A DNA stretch of 64,000 nucleotides. It comes from Paenibacillus sp. GP183 (GTDB lineage: Bacteria > Bacillota > Bacilli > Paenibacillales > NBRC-103111). Made by a program: the position numbers and the translations under genes. This document shows positions 33,455 through 42,628 of the stretch, one piece after another. Each line of letters starts with the position of its first letter. Within the stretch, counting starts at the first letter, position 1. A model generated the notes under the pieces. It was not told the origin of the DNA. It saw only the letters and a program-made list of their open reading frames with translations, and did not search any database. The stretch is taken from positions 3,404,001 through 3,468,000 of the forward strand of contig NZ_FNSW01000001.1 of assembly GCF_900104695.1 (NCBI RefSeq), written 5' to 3'.

Positions 33455-33952
33455 TTAATCCAATATCTTTTGGAAGCTTACTATATCCACACGTCTGCCA
33501 AATTTGAGGCCGATTTCTTTGAAATGCGCAGCTTGGGTGTAGCCATTTTTCTTAAACAATAAGGCACTTTGTTCATTTTCTCCGCTGATCGTAGCTATTA
33601 ACACATGATACTTATGCTCTCTCGCAACCTGTTCGACAAAGGCGAGTGCTTTCCCGCCAATGCCCTGACCGCTGTATTCCGGTTTGAGATAGATCGTCAC
33701 CTCTCCGGTAGCGTTATAGGCTTGTTTATTTTTGTGCTGAGTGATCAATATGTATCCGGCAATTACGCCCGCCTTTTGAATGACGAAGGTGGGATATCTT
33801 GGAATGTTATTCATGACGGTTGCTTTCATTTCTTCCCAATTCAGTGCTTCAAGATGGAAGGTTGCCGTCGAATGGAGCACATAATAATTGTAAATCTCCA
33901 TGACTTCCTGAACATGGTCTTCCCTGATTTGAATAAACTCCAATTGTTCCAT
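33455..33952 (-). CDS. GNAT-family N-acetyltransferase (Pat-like)
   Basis: A 165-residue GNAT enzyme with the acetyl-CoA loop YSGQGIGGKALAFVEQVARE (motif A, Q-x-x-G-x-G/A) and the ending LIATISGENEQSALLFKKNG typical of the phosphinothricin/methionine-sulfoximine acetyltransferase group. It transfers acetyl from acetyl-CoA to a small amine, substrate not certain. The ATG at 33952 has GGGGGA six bases upstream. Another GNAT gene lies directly upstream on the same strand. Confidence 0.9.
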   Translation of the reverse strand: MEQLEFIQIREDHVQEVMEIYNYYVLHSTATFHLEALNWEEMKATVMNNIPRYPTFVIQKAGVIAGYILITQHKNKQAYNATGEVTIYLKPEYSGQGIGGKALAFVEQVAREHKYHVLIATISGENEQSALLFKKNGYTQAAHFKEIGLKFGRRVDIVSFQKILD

Positions 33953-33979
33953 AGACAATCCCCCCAGGACATGATATTA

Positions 33980-34420
33980 TCAGTCGATTTCAGAATCCGT
34001 ATAATAGCTGCATACAAATCGCTCAACTCCGGGGTACTTTTCCCCCAAGCTGTTAATCTCAAAGCCGATACTTCTGTAAAAGTTGACTGCCTCTTCATCG
34101 GTTTCAACCAATACCCTCTCAGGCTTGAACATCGCGATCGCTTCAAGAATGAGGCCTCGTCCGAATCCCGCTCCCCGGCTGTCCGGCCGAACTGCGATGT
34201 GTTGAATTGTCAGCTCATCCCTGTCCTCTTGCTGAAACCCAAGAATACCGACGATTACATCATCAGATTCATAGCCAAATAGCTCGAGCTTCTCATTGGT
34301 TATGTAGTCCTGTATGGTTTGTTCAAGATGATCTGGATCGGGAAACACACTATAAGCAAGCAATTCTTGGATTTGATGCTCATGAATTCTCGATTTAATA
34401 AGAATTAGCACACCATTCAA
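33980..34420 (-). CDS. GNAT-family N-acetyltransferase
   Basis: A 146-residue GNAT protein: beta-strand LTIQHIAVRPDSRGAGFGRG contains the acetyl-CoA binding turn (R-G-x-G-x-G), and VETDEEAVNFYRSIGFEI is the C-terminal family motif. It likely starts at TTG 34420 with GGTGAAG upstream. It is 27 bases before the Pat-like GNAT gene, so they may share a transcript. Substrate unknown. Confidence 0.88.
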   Translation of the reverse strand: MNGVLILIKSRIHEHQIQELLAYSVFPDPDHLEQTIQDYITNEKLELFGYESDDVIVGILGFQQEDRDELTIQHIAVRPDSRGAGFGRGLILEAIAMFKPERVLVETDEEAVNFYRSIGFEINSLGEKYPGVERFVCSYYTDSEID

Positions 34421-34483
34421 TTGACTTCACCGTCCGAATTAGAAATTCCTTTACATTTTACTCCACCCTATTGCAAAAAGAAA

Positions 34484-34511
34484 GAGAGGACACCCCAGTA
34501 GGTGTCCTCTC
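34484..34511 (-). terminator. Terminator of yceI
   Basis: Arms GAGAGGACACC (34484-34494) and GGTGTCCTCTC (34501-34511) are perfect; on the minus strand TTTCTTTTT follows. Confidence 0.85.
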
Positions 34512-34523
34512 CTGCCAATGCGA

Positions 34524-35057
34524 TTAAGCTTGTTTCGCAGCTTCAATTTCAATGGATACTTTAACTTCGTCTCCGATAAGGAAACCGCCTGTTTCCAGAG
34601 CCGCATTATAAGTTAATCCGTAGTCGCTCCGTTTGAGACTTCCGTTACCGCTGAAACCTACTTTTTCATTGCCCCAAGGATCTTTTCCCGCTCCTTCAAA
34701 GCTGACAGTAAACGATTCAGGACGGGTTACGCCATGCAAGCTCACATTACCGGTAACATTGTACTCGCCCTCACCCTTTTTGGTGATGGAAGTAGATTGA
34801 AAAGTCATTCTAGGATATTGCTCGATATCAAAGAAGTCTCCTGTGCGCAGGTGATTGTCACGGTCGGCATTTCTTGTATCAATACTGCTGAGGTCTATGG
34901 AAAATTGAACATTAGCGGTGGTCAGATCATCAGGATCAGCTTCAATTTGGGCTTCAAAGCTATTGAATGAACCCTTTACCTTTGCGATCATCATGTGTTT
35001 GATGGTGAAATCGATGCTGCTGTGCGAAGCGTCCACATTCCAGTGGGATTTTGCCAT
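34524..35057 (-). CDS. YceI-family lipid-binding protein
   Basis: A 177-residue lipocalin-like beta-barrel: WNVDASHSSIDFTIKHMMIA at the N-terminus and the family pattern NADRDNHLRTGDFFDIEQYP. YceI proteins bind isoprenoid-like lipids in the barrel. There is no signal peptide, so it is cytoplasmic here, unlike the secreted Gram-negative versions. It is a single gene with its own terminator. Confidence 0.93.
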   Translation of the reverse strand: MAKSHWNVDASHSSIDFTIKHMMIAKVKGSFNSFEAQIEADPDDLTTANVQFSIDLSSIDTRNADRDNHLRTGDFFDIEQYPRMTFQSTSITKKGEGEYNVTGNVSLHGVTRPESFTVSFEGAGKDPWGNEKVGFSGNGSLKRSDYGLTYNAALETGGFLIGDEVKVSIEIEAAKQA

Positions 35058-35302
35058 TAGTAGTGCCTCCTCATATTTATTAATTATTTACTTACTTATT
35101 GTTATCTTCTTACTATTTTATATCTCTTTCTTATCTTATACTGACTTGTGGTATTTGTCAAATTAAACTGTAACTTTTTTTGCTGATAGTCTTTTTCATG
35201 GTTAGTATCCAATGTGTACCGCACCTTATCTTTTCCCGGTTACCCTAAAAATAAAATGATCCCGACAAGCTTCTTTTTGAAAGCTCTCGGGATCTATCTA
35301 TT

Positions 35303-35794
35303 TTATCGATTATCTATCTTCTCCGGATACAGATCGTGCTGGAACAATCGCTTTCTGGCCATCTCCTCGTAGGGTGTCCCAGGTTTTCCATAATTCGCAT
35401 AGGGATCAATGGAGATGCCGCCGCGAGGTGTAAACTTGCCCCAAACCTCGATGTACTTGGGCTCCATCAAATGAATCAGATCTTTCATGATGGTCACAAT
35501 GCAATTTTCATGGAAATCGCCATGGTTCCTGAAGCTGAACAAATATAGCTTGAGCGACTTGCTTTCGACCATCTGAATTCCTGGCATGTAGCTGATATAA
35601 ATTGTCGCGAAGTCAGGCTGACCTGTTATCGGGCATAAACTTGTAAATTCCGGGCAATTAAACTTCACAAAATAGTCCAGCTCCGGATGCCTATTCTCAA
35701 AGGTTTCTAAAACGCCAGGATCATAGTCATAGCTATATTTCACATTTTGGTTCCCCAGCAAGCTGATGTTCTCGAGCTCATTCTCTTTGCTCAT
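35303..35794 (-). CDS. queF: NADPH-dependent 7-cyano-7-deazaguanine reductase
   Basis: A 163-residue QueF of the short (unimodular) type. It reduces preQ0 to preQ1 for queuosine in tRNA. The nucleophile Cys54 and the acid Asp61 are in [17 protein letters not shown], and the QueF signature [20 protein letters not shown] follows. GAGGAGG precedes the ATG at 35794, which overlaps the stop of yhhQ (ATGA). The operon is headed by a preQ1-I riboswitch, so the pathway product limits it. Confidence 0.95.
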   Translation of the reverse strand: MSKENELENISLLGNQNVKYSYDYDPGVLETFENRHPELDYFVKFNCPEFTSLCPITGQPDFATIYISYMPGIQMVESKSLKLYLFSFRNHGDFHENCIVTIMKDLIHLMEPKYIEVWGKFTPRGGISIDPYANYGKPGTPYEEMARKRLFQHDLYPEKIDNR

Positions 35795-36498
35795 GCTGCT
35801 GTCCTCCTCACCCACTTAACCAGTAAATAGATAAAAGGTGTTCCGATGATTGACATGGCGACCTTCACGCCAAACTCAGTAGTCGTAGCCGCCAGCATAT
35901 CCGGAAAGGGCATGATTCCGATAAAAGCGACAGTAAAGAAAATCGCTGTATCGATGATCTGGCATAGGATTGTTGCTACATTCGTGCGAAGCCATAAATG
36001 TCTTCCGTTAGTTCTTTCCCTCAGCTTCGTGAACAGATAGACGTCCAAATTTTGACTGATGGAATATGCCGCCAAGGAAGCTAGCACAATCCTAGGCACA
36101 CCGCCTAGAATAATCTCAAGCTCCTCCTGATTATCAAAAAACGGCGCGGACGGCATCCGAATCACCAGGGTAAAAATCCCCACCATGATGACATTCATGA
36201 ACAATCCGGTCCATATCGCCCGACGAGCCACATGCCTACCCCAGATTTCGGAAATGGTATCCGCCATAATAAAGGTGATCGGGTAAAAGAAAATGGCCGC
36301 CGTCACATTAGCAAAGCCTACGTTGACGGTTTTGATCGCCACGATATTGGCGATCATTAAAGCCGCGATAAAACTTGCCGCAAGCACGATCAGCTTCTTG
36401 GTGGAAGGGTCAATCTGCAGATACGGGGTGGCCCCGACTCTCGATAAATTGCTTGTAGGCACTGCCGATTCCGCCGTTGCTGCTGCACCATATTTCAT
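35791..36498 (-). CDS. yhhQ: Queuosine precursor transporter (YhhQ family)
   Basis: A 235-residue membrane protein of the YhhQ/VUT family with about six helices: [20 protein letters not shown], then [17 protein letters not shown], the family signature with Asp and Glu in a membrane segment. It imports preQ0/preQ1. Being first in an operon with queF and behind a preQ1-I riboswitch supports this role. Confidence 0.93.
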   Translation of the reverse strand: MKYGAAATAESAVPTSNLSRVGATPYLQIDPSTKKLIVLAASFIAALMIANIVAIKTVNVGFANVTAAIFFYPITFIMADTISEIWGRHVARRAIWTGLFMNVIMVGIFTLVIRMPSAPFFDNQEELEIILGGVPRIVLASLAAYSISQNLDVYLFTKLRERTNGRHLWLRTNVATILCQIIDTAIFFTVAFIGIMPFPDMLAATTTEFGVKVAMSIIGTPFIYLLVKWVRRTAA

Positions 36499-36506
36499 GT
36501 TTCATT

Positions 36507-36549
36507 CCTCCATAGTTTTGTTTATAGACAGGATGGTCGCGAACTGTCT
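36507..36549 (-). promoter_or_regulatory. preQ1-I riboswitch
   Basis: Read on the minus strand: a 6-bp P1 stem AGACAG (36549-36544) / CTGTCT (36531-36526), a 12-base loop TTCGCGACCATC, then the A-rich tail TATAAACAAAACTATGG. The loop CCAT (36536-36533) can pair with the tail ATGG (36513-36510), which overlaps the GGAGG ribosome binding site. This is the preQ1-I pseudoknot layout, and ligand binding would hide the ribosome site of yhhQ. Confidence 0.8.
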
Positions 36550-36600
36550 TTGTACAGTTTATACCATGATCATGCAGAGAACAATGGAAAAATTACAACA

Positions 36601-38931
36601 TTATGTTTCGACTGTAAGGAACGTTTGCACACCTCGTGTTCTTTCATTGACTTGATAATGCTTCCACTCTTCCGGCAGCAGGCGCTGATACTGCGGCTGC
36701 AAATATCGATCGTCCACCAAGACGAGCACCCCGCGATCGTGTTCAGAGCGGATCAACCTGCCGCCTGCCTGCAGCACTTTGTTCATTCCCGGGAATACAT
36801 AAGCGTAATCGTATCCATTTCTGCCCGCGCTGCTAAAGTAATCCTTAATGATATTGCGCTCCAGACTGATTTGAGGCAGCCCTACTCCGATGACAACTAC
36901 ACCAGTTAAGCGATTGCCCACAAGATCAATGCCCTCGGAAAAAATACCGCCCATCACGGCAAAGCCGGCGAAGGTTCCCTGATTTTCCGCATCAAATTGG
37001 GCCAAAAAGCCCTCCCGCTCCTCTTCTGACATCTCACCCTGCTGGAGGAGGGTTCGCACGCCGCTTCTCTCTTCCATAAACGCCTCATATACACTGTTCA
37101 TGTATTCATAAGAAGGGAAGAAGAACAAGTAATTGCCCGGATTTTCGGCCGCGAGCTTCAGCAGTAGTTTCACCAAGTGAGCCTTGTTCCGTTCACGGTC
37201 CTGATAGCGAGTCGAGAGTGGCTGAATATGCACACTGAGCTGCTTACTTGAAAACGGTGACGGTATCGACACCGTATAATCGTCTTCACCCGCCCCAAGC
37301 ATATCCAAGTAATATGCGTTCGGTGAGAGCGTGGCCGAGAAGTAAATGCGTGAGCGGTACCCTTTTCCAAACATAGTTAGCAGGTACGAGGGATCGAGAC
37401 AAAACAGCTTCACACTGACCTCGCTTTTGGAGATTTCCATATAGGTTACGTAGCGCTCATCGTACAGCTTGTCAATCCGACCAAAGCTCAGGCAGGCAAA
37501 GTAAGTGTCCAGCAGCTGCGGACTCGGCAGCCTGGAGCCTGAAGCAGCAAGCTCTCGTTCGGCATGGAGCGCAAATGCCTGGACTAGGGCAGCAAGCTCT
37601 TTTGGCGAATCCTTCTCGATCCGCAGCTTGTCCCCGCTCTGTTTTCTCAAAGAAATTAAATAATCGTTGACCGCCTTAGCCGCTTGAAAAACCTCTGTAT
37701 TCACACCTTTAAACTCGCGTTGAACCGCCAAAAAATCGGATTTATGGAGTGAACTTGAGAACATCTCCCTTGCCCGATCGACCAAATTGTGTGCTTCATC
37801 AATCAAGAGAGCGGTTTGTTTTTTGGACTCGTTGAACATTCGTTTCAAAGATACTCGAGGGTCGAATATATAATTGTAGTCACATATCACCACATCCGCT
37901 GCATAGGCCGCATCCAGGGAGAACTCAAAAGGGCAAATTCTATGCTTGCGCGCATATGCCTCAATCACCTGGCGACTCATCAGCGTTTCGTTTGACAGCA
38001 AATCAAGCATAGCCTCATTGATCCGGTCATAATAACCGTCGGCAAACTCGCAATACTCCTTCGTGCATCTCGTTTCTTCTTTAAAGCACACCTTGTCCTT
38101 CGCGGTTATAGTCACCGTATGCAGCTTCAGCCCTTTGCCTTGCATCCGTGTAAAAGCTTCTTCCGCTGCTGTCCGGGTTATCGTCTTCGCTGTCAAATAA
38201 AAGAGCCGATCCAGCAGCCCTTTGCCGATGGCCTTCACGCCGGGAAACGTCGTCGATATCGTTTTGCCAATACCGGTCGGCGCTTTGGCGAAGAGGCTCA
38301 CTCCCGCTTCTATCGCTTTGTAAACCGCTCCTGACAGCTTCCGTTGACCTGCCCGGTATGTCTCAAAGGGAAAATCCAGCTCCTCGATGCTCCTGTCCCG
38401 ATCCCGCTTATGCTGCTGCAGCATTTGCGCATAGGGGGCATACCGCTGAATAACCTCGCCCGCAAAAGCCTCCAGCTCCGCAAGCTCCGCCTCCTGCACA
38501 AACCTCTTATGCTCCCCGCTTACCACTTGAACATAGGTCAATTGAATTCGCATCCGGTCGACTCGATGCTCCTTCGCATACATATAGGCATAGAATTTAG
38601 CCTGTGCCCAGTGAACGGGATACATCTCCTCTGTAATCAGCTTGATGTCCTTGGCCGTTGATTTGATTTCATCAATAGTCATGATGGAATCCTCGTCAAG
38701 CAGCAGCCCGTCGCATCTTCCATCCACGACAAAAACGAGATCGCCATAGGGGATCTCCGCGCTTAGATACACTTCTTTTTGATCCTGCTCGCGGTACTCT
38801 TTTTGCACGTTCTGGTGAGCTTTGGTGCCCTCCGTTAATGTGCTGGCCGTCCGAAACCCGGAATCAATGCTTCCGCCGCGAAATACATATTCAACAAGCG
38901 GTCTTACTGCTATTTGCAAAGGGTTCGACAA
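36601..38931 (-). CDS. Nuclease-helicase: PD-(D/E)XK domain fused to XPD/DinG-like helicase
   Basis: A 776-residue protein. Residues ~1-190 look like a RecB/Cas4-like nuclease (DGRCDGLLLDEDSIMTIDEI followed by K, the D...E-x-K core). Residues ~190-776 are a superfamily 2 helicase of the XPD/DinG/Rad3 type: Walker A APTGIGKT, DEAH box LLIDEAHNL, and an iron-sulfur cysteine set (VCFKEETRC, EYC, RICPF). It probably unwinds and processes damaged DNA. A LexA-like box next to its -10 element suggests SOS control. Confidence 0.88.
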   Translation of the reverse strand: MSNPLQIAVRPLVEYVFRGGSIDSGFRTASTLTEGTKAHQNVQKEYREQDQKEVYLSAEIPYGDLVFVVDGRCDGLLLDEDSIMTIDEIKSTAKDIKLITEEMYPVHWAQAKFYAYMYAKEHRVDRMRIQLTYVQVVSGEHKRFVQEAELAELEAFAGEVIQRYAPYAQMLQQHKRDRDRSIEELDFPFETYRAGQRKLSGAVYKAIEAGVSLFAKAPTGIGKTISTTFPGVKAIGKGLLDRLFYLTAKTITRTAAEEAFTRMQGKGLKLHTVTITAKDKVCFKEETRCTKEYCEFADGYYDRINEAMLDLLSNETLMSRQVIEAYARKHRICPFEFSLDAAYAADVVICDYNYIFDPRVSLKRMFNESKKQTALLIDEAHNLVDRAREMFSSSLHKSDFLAVQREFKGVNTEVFQAAKAVNDYLISLRKQSGDKLRIEKDSPKELAALVQAFALHAERELAASGSRLPSPQLLDTYFACLSFGRIDKLYDERYVTYMEISKSEVSVKLFCLDPSYLLTMFGKGYRSRIYFSATLSPNAYYLDMLGAGEDDYTVSIPSPFSSKQLSVHIQPLSTRYQDRERNKAHLVKLLLKLAAENPGNYLFFFPSYEYMNSVYEAFMEERSGVRTLLQQGEMSEEEREGFLAQFDAENQGTFAGFAVMGGIFSEGIDLVGNRLTGVVVIGVGLPQISLERNIIKDYFSSAGRNGYDYAYVFPGMNKVLQAGGRLIRSEHDRGVLVLVDDRYLQPQYQRLLPEEWKHYQVNERTRGVQTFLTVET

Positions 38932-38971
38932 GATTTCACCTCTCGCTGATGCAGGTTAACAATTTAATATA

Positions 38972-38984
38972 GAAACGTTTGTTC
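38972..38984 (-). promoter_or_regulatory. LexA-like SOS box
   Basis: On the minus strand GAACAAACGTTTC differs by one base from the Bacillus LexA consensus GAAC-N4-GTTC, and lies just after a TATAAT -10 box (38993-38988). Confidence 0.55.
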
Positions 38985-39104
38985 CTGTATTATAACATGA
39001 TCTTAAGAATTATGTAAAAATTTGATGTTGAAAAGGTAAATCTTCACAGTATGTCGAATAATTTGTGTTGATAAAATTTCATTCACCCAGGAAAGTGAGA
39101 AACC

Positions 39105-39881
39105 ATGATTGAATTTAAGAATGTAACCAAAACGTATCCAAATGGCACCATCGGTTTAAAAAACATCAATTTAACCATACACCCGGGTGAATTTGTCGTT
39201 ATTGTCGGTTTATCAGGTGCCGGAAAATCGACCATGCTGCGTTCGATCAACCGGCTTATTGAAATTACAGGCGGTCAAATCGTCATCGACGGGAAAGCCA
39301 TTACGTCAGCCAACGGTTCGGAGCTGCTTCGAATGCGGCGTGATATCGGGATGATTTTTCAAAGCTTTAATCTGGTAAAAAGATCTTCCGTCCTGCGCAA
39401 CGTCCTGTCCGGCCGGGTAGGCTACCACTCCACACTTCGTATGCTGCTTGGCCTGTTCCCCAAAGCCGACATTGATCTGGCTCTGAAGGCTCTGGAGCGT
39501 GTCAATATCCTTGAGAAGGCATACTCTCGCGCAGATGAGCTCTCAGGGGGCCAGCAGCAGCGGGTATCGATTGCGAGAGCACTCGCACAGGAGGCGAAGA
39601 TCATTCTCGCCGACGAACCCGTCGCATCGCTAGATCCGCTTACGACCCGCCAGGTCATGGACGATCTGAAGCGGATTAATCAGGAGCTGGGGATCACGAC
39701 GGTCGTCAACCTGCACTTCATTGATTTGGCAAGGGAATACGCGACAAGAATTATTGGGCTTAGGGCCGGAGAAGTCGTATTTGACGGACCTGTAGCGCAG
39801 GCAACCGACGCCAAATTCAGCGAAATCTATGGCCGCGTTAACCTCCAAGATGAGCTGCTTGGGGAGGCGAAGAAGCATTGA
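39105..39881 (+). CDS. phnC: Phosphonate ABC transporter ATP-binding protein
   Basis: A 258-residue ATPase of the PhnC group: Walker [10 protein letters not shown] at about residues 35-43, signature [15 protein letters not shown], Walker [13 protein letters not shown], switch His in [10 protein letters not shown] (the NLHF variant is common in PhnC). It powers import of phosphonates or phosphite. It overlaps the permease gene by four bases (TTGA), with the double PhnE permease and convergent PhnD nearby. Confidence 0.93.
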   Translation: MIEFKNVTKTYPNGTIGLKNINLTIHPGEFVVIVGLSGAGKSTMLRSINRLIEITGGQIVIDGKAITSANGSELLRMRRDIGMIFQSFNLVKRSSVLRNVLSGRVGYHSTLRMLLGLFPKADIDLALKALERVNILEKAYSRADELSGGQQQRVSIARALAQEAKIILADEPVASLDPLTTRQVMDDLKRINQELGITTVVNLHFIDLAREYATRIIGLRAGEVVFDGPVAQATDAKFSEIYGRVNLQDELLGEAKKH

Positions 39882-41455
39882 AAGCCAGCACCCCGCCCAT
39901 CCGCCCTTCGCGAATGAAGATATACCTGATTGCTTTGTTTTTAATCGTATTGCTTGTGGGCAGCGCCTATGAAACGGATGCAACTTTCACCAAGCTGATT
40001 GAAGGAACACCGCAAATCACCGGCTTCATCGCTGAGATGTTTCCGCCGGATTGGGGCTTCTTCGGCACCATGTGGAAGCCGATGGCCGAGACGATTCAAA
40101 TGTCCATTCTCGGCACGTTGATCGGCGCCTTGTTTGCCTATCCGATGGCCCTGCTGGCTGCGCGCAACGTAACTTCGGCACCTTGGCTCAGCCGTCCTGC
40201 ACGGTTTATCATGAATTTAATTCGTACGATTCCGGATTTGCTATACGCCGCCTTATTTGCGGTACTTGTCGGTTTTGGCCCCACTGCAGGTACGCTTGCG
40301 CTGATTTTTTTCACCTTCGGCATTCTATCCAAGCTGTCCTATGAGTCAACGGAAGCTATCGATCCAGGTCCTATGGAAGCCATGAACGCAGTCGGTGCCA
40401 ATAAGCTGAAGCTGATCCGCTATGGAGTGCTTCCTCAGGTAGCCCCTACTTATCTGGCGCATCTTCTGTATACGTTCGAGGTCAGCATTCGGGCATCCGC
40501 CATCTTGGGCTTGGTTGGCGCCGGCGGAATCGGTCTCCTGCTCCGCAATGTCCTGGATTTATTCCGCTACGATCAAGCTTGCAGTATCGTTCTTTATACG
40601 CTGGTCATTGTAGTCTTGATCGATACCGTAAGCACAAGGCTGCGCAGACAATTATTAACCGGGGGCAGCCGTACCTTATCCGCTTCGCGTACCCGCTTGT
40701 ACAAGTTTATCGGAGCAGCAGTGGTACTCGGCTTATTGGTTTGGTCATTATTCGGGCTGGAGCTTACAGGCATACAGCCTACAACCTGGATCCTTACCAA
40801 ATCCATGATGTCCGGACTGTTTCAACCCGATTGGTCTTATGTTTACAACCCGGAAGGAGAAGATTTGATCCGCACGCTTCTCGAGACATTGGCCATCTCG
40901 TATTTGGGTAATTTCGTCTCCGCAGTAGTCTGTATCCCGTTTGCTTTCTGGGCTGCAGCCAATATGAGCCGGAGCCGTCTCTTCTCCGGCAGCGGCAAAT
41001 TTATCTTAAGCCTCATTCGAACCATACCCGAAATCATCATGGCTCTGATTTTTATCAAGGCCGTAGGACCGGGGGCTTTTGCCGGAGTGATGGCACTTGG
41101 CCTTCATTCCGTTGGCATGCTCGGCAAGCTCTATGGTGAAGCGATTGAAAATATGGATATGGGACCTACTGAAGCCCTTGCCGCCTGCGGGGCCAACCGC
41201 TGGAAAACGATAGCTTTTGCCGTTATTCCGCAGGTGATTCCCGAGTTCATCTCCTATGCCCTGTATCGATTCGAAATCAATGTTCGTTCCGCGACATTGC
41301 TCGGGATCATAGGAGCAGGCGGTATCGGTACGCCGTTGGTTTTCGCCATCAATGCCAGGGGCTGGCATCGCGTCGGAATCATTTTGATCGGAATTATTGT
41401 TACGGTTTCCGTGATCGATTATATCTCTGGCGCTCTGCGAAAGAGAATCGTGTGA
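39878..41455 (+). CDS. phnE: Fused double phosphonate ABC permease (PhnE-PhnE)
   Basis: A 525-residue protein containing two PhnE-like permease domains in tandem (about residues 1-270 and 275-525). Each repeats [20 protein letters not shown]-type and E-x-x-x-x-G-A-x-x-x-x-x-I segments: [20 protein letters not shown] in the first, [20 protein letters not shown] in the second. Normally PhnE is about 260-280 residues and acts as a pair, so the fusion builds a full pore in one chain. The start is TTG, inside the end of phnC. Confidence 0.9.
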   Translation: MKASTPPIRPSRMKIYLIALFLIVLLVGSAYETDATFTKLIEGTPQITGFIAEMFPPDWGFFGTMWKPMAETIQMSILGTLIGALFAYPMALLAARNVTSAPWLSRPARFIMNLIRTIPDLLYAALFAVLVGFGPTAGTLALIFFTFGILSKLSYESTEAIDPGPMEAMNAVGANKLKLIRYGVLPQVAPTYLAHLLYTFEVSIRASAILGLVGAGGIGLLLRNVLDLFRYDQACSIVLYTLVIVVLIDTVSTRLRRQLLTGGSRTLSASRTRLYKFIGAAVVLGLLVWSLFGLELTGIQPTTWILTKSMMSGLFQPDWSYVYNPEGEDLIRTLLETLAISYLGNFVSAVVCIPFAFWAAANMSRSRLFSGSGKFILSLIRTIPEIIMALIFIKAVGPGAFAGVMALGLHSVGMLGKLYGEAIENMDMGPTEALAACGANRWKTIAFAVIPQVIPEFISYALYRFEINVRSATLLGIIGAGGIGTPLVFAINARGWHRVGIILIGIIVTVSVIDYISGALRKRIV

Positions 41456-41462
41456 AGAAAAA

Positions 41463-41500
41463 AAAGCCGAGTTCTCTACAATTGTAGAAAACCCGGCTTT
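41463..41500. terminator. Bidirectional terminator between phnE and phnD
   Basis: A near-perfect stem with AAAGCC / GGCTTT ends and a TCTACA/TGTAGA core lies between the two convergent genes, with A- and T-rich flanks. Confidence 0.85.
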
Positions 41501-41532
41501 CTTATGATTTTACCAAATACTATAACTTATGA

Positions 41533-42468
41533 TTACTTCAAGCCCATTTCTTTATTAACACTGCGCACGATATCAAACTTGCTGTCTTCGGATGCCACAT
41601 AACCTTTGTGGGAATATACATCAAAGATAACCTTTTGACCTTCTGGATCCTTGCCGATCGCGATGAAAGCATCCTGGATTTTCTTTCTCCAATCGCTGGA
41701 CATATCGTTGCGAACTGCAATCGTGTCATTCGGGATTTTATCGGAAAAGCCCAGTACTCTGGTATCTTTGAAAATATTCGGATAATCCTTGGTCAGGGAC
41801 ACACGAATATCCTGGAATACACCAACAGCATCCACTTGGCCGTTTAAGAGGGCAATCATCGCTTTATCGTGGCCTTGGAATTGAACACCCGTTACATCCT
41901 TTTGCAGATCCAGACCCGCCTTTTTCAGCATATATCCTGGATACACATAACCAGCGGCGGAAGTTACACCCTGCCAACCGATTTTCTTTCCTTTCAGGTC
42001 TTTCACTTCTTTAATAGGAGAATCCGCTTTGACCACAATCATCGATTTATAAAAATCTACAAGATCCTTCGTTGCCTGTCCTGTCGCATCATCCACGCCC
42101 AAACGAGTTGCTTGCAGCAGCAGATCTGCCGCTTTACGCGTGTCATGTGCGACTACGTAGTTGCTCGGCGGCAAGAAACCAACGTCTACTTGCTTGGATG
42201 CCATAGCCTCGATTACCGTATTATAATCGGTAGATACGGAAACTTTTACAGGAATGCCAAGCTTGTCACCCAGTAATTTTTCCAAAGGCTTCGCTTTGGC
42301 TTCCAATGTTTCTGCATTTTGTGAAGGTACGAATTGCACTTTCAAATCTTTTGGAACATAAGACCCCGACCCCGAGGTTGTTTTGCTGTCTGTAGCTTTA
42401 GCGCATGCTGCGAGAAGTCCTGCGGCCAACACTACAGTTAAACCAATTGCTGCTGCCTTTTTAAACAT
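41533..42468 (-). CDS. phnD: Phosphate/phosphonate-binding lipoprotein PhnD
   Basis: A 311-residue solute-binding protein with a lipobox (AGLLAAC) and the PhnD/phosphite-binding pattern: VPSQNAETLEAKAKPLEKLL, VDVGFLPPSNYVVAH, KGKKIGWQGVTSAAGYVYPG. It would capture a phosphonate or phosphite outside the membrane and pass it to PhnCE. Unusually it is oppositely oriented and converges with phnC-phnE instead of leading the operon, so it has its own promoter. Confidence 0.92.
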   Translation of the reverse strand: MFKKAAAIGLTVVLAAGLLAACAKATDSKTTSGSGSYVPKDLKVQFVPSQNAETLEAKAKPLEKLLGDKLGIPVKVSVSTDYNTVIEAMASKQVDVGFLPPSNYVVAHDTRKAADLLLQATRLGVDDATGQATKDLVDFYKSMIVVKADSPIKEVKDLKGKKIGWQGVTSAAGYVYPGYMLKKAGLDLQKDVTGVQFQGHDKAMIALLNGQVDAVGVFQDIRVSLTKDYPNIFKDTRVLGFSDKIPNDTIAVRNDMSSDWRKKIQDAFIAIGKDPEGQKVIFDVYSHKGYVASEDSKFDIVRSVNKEMGLK

Positions 42469-42628
42469 AAGGTTCCTCCTAAAAAATTTTTACTATCCGA
42501 CAATCAATATAACCTATTTCCCATATACAGTCAGTAAATTTATTGTAAAATATATAGGACAGGCTTACCAATAATTGTATACTATGAATTGACAAACATC
42601 TACAAGAATTTAATGAGGGGTACTCGAC

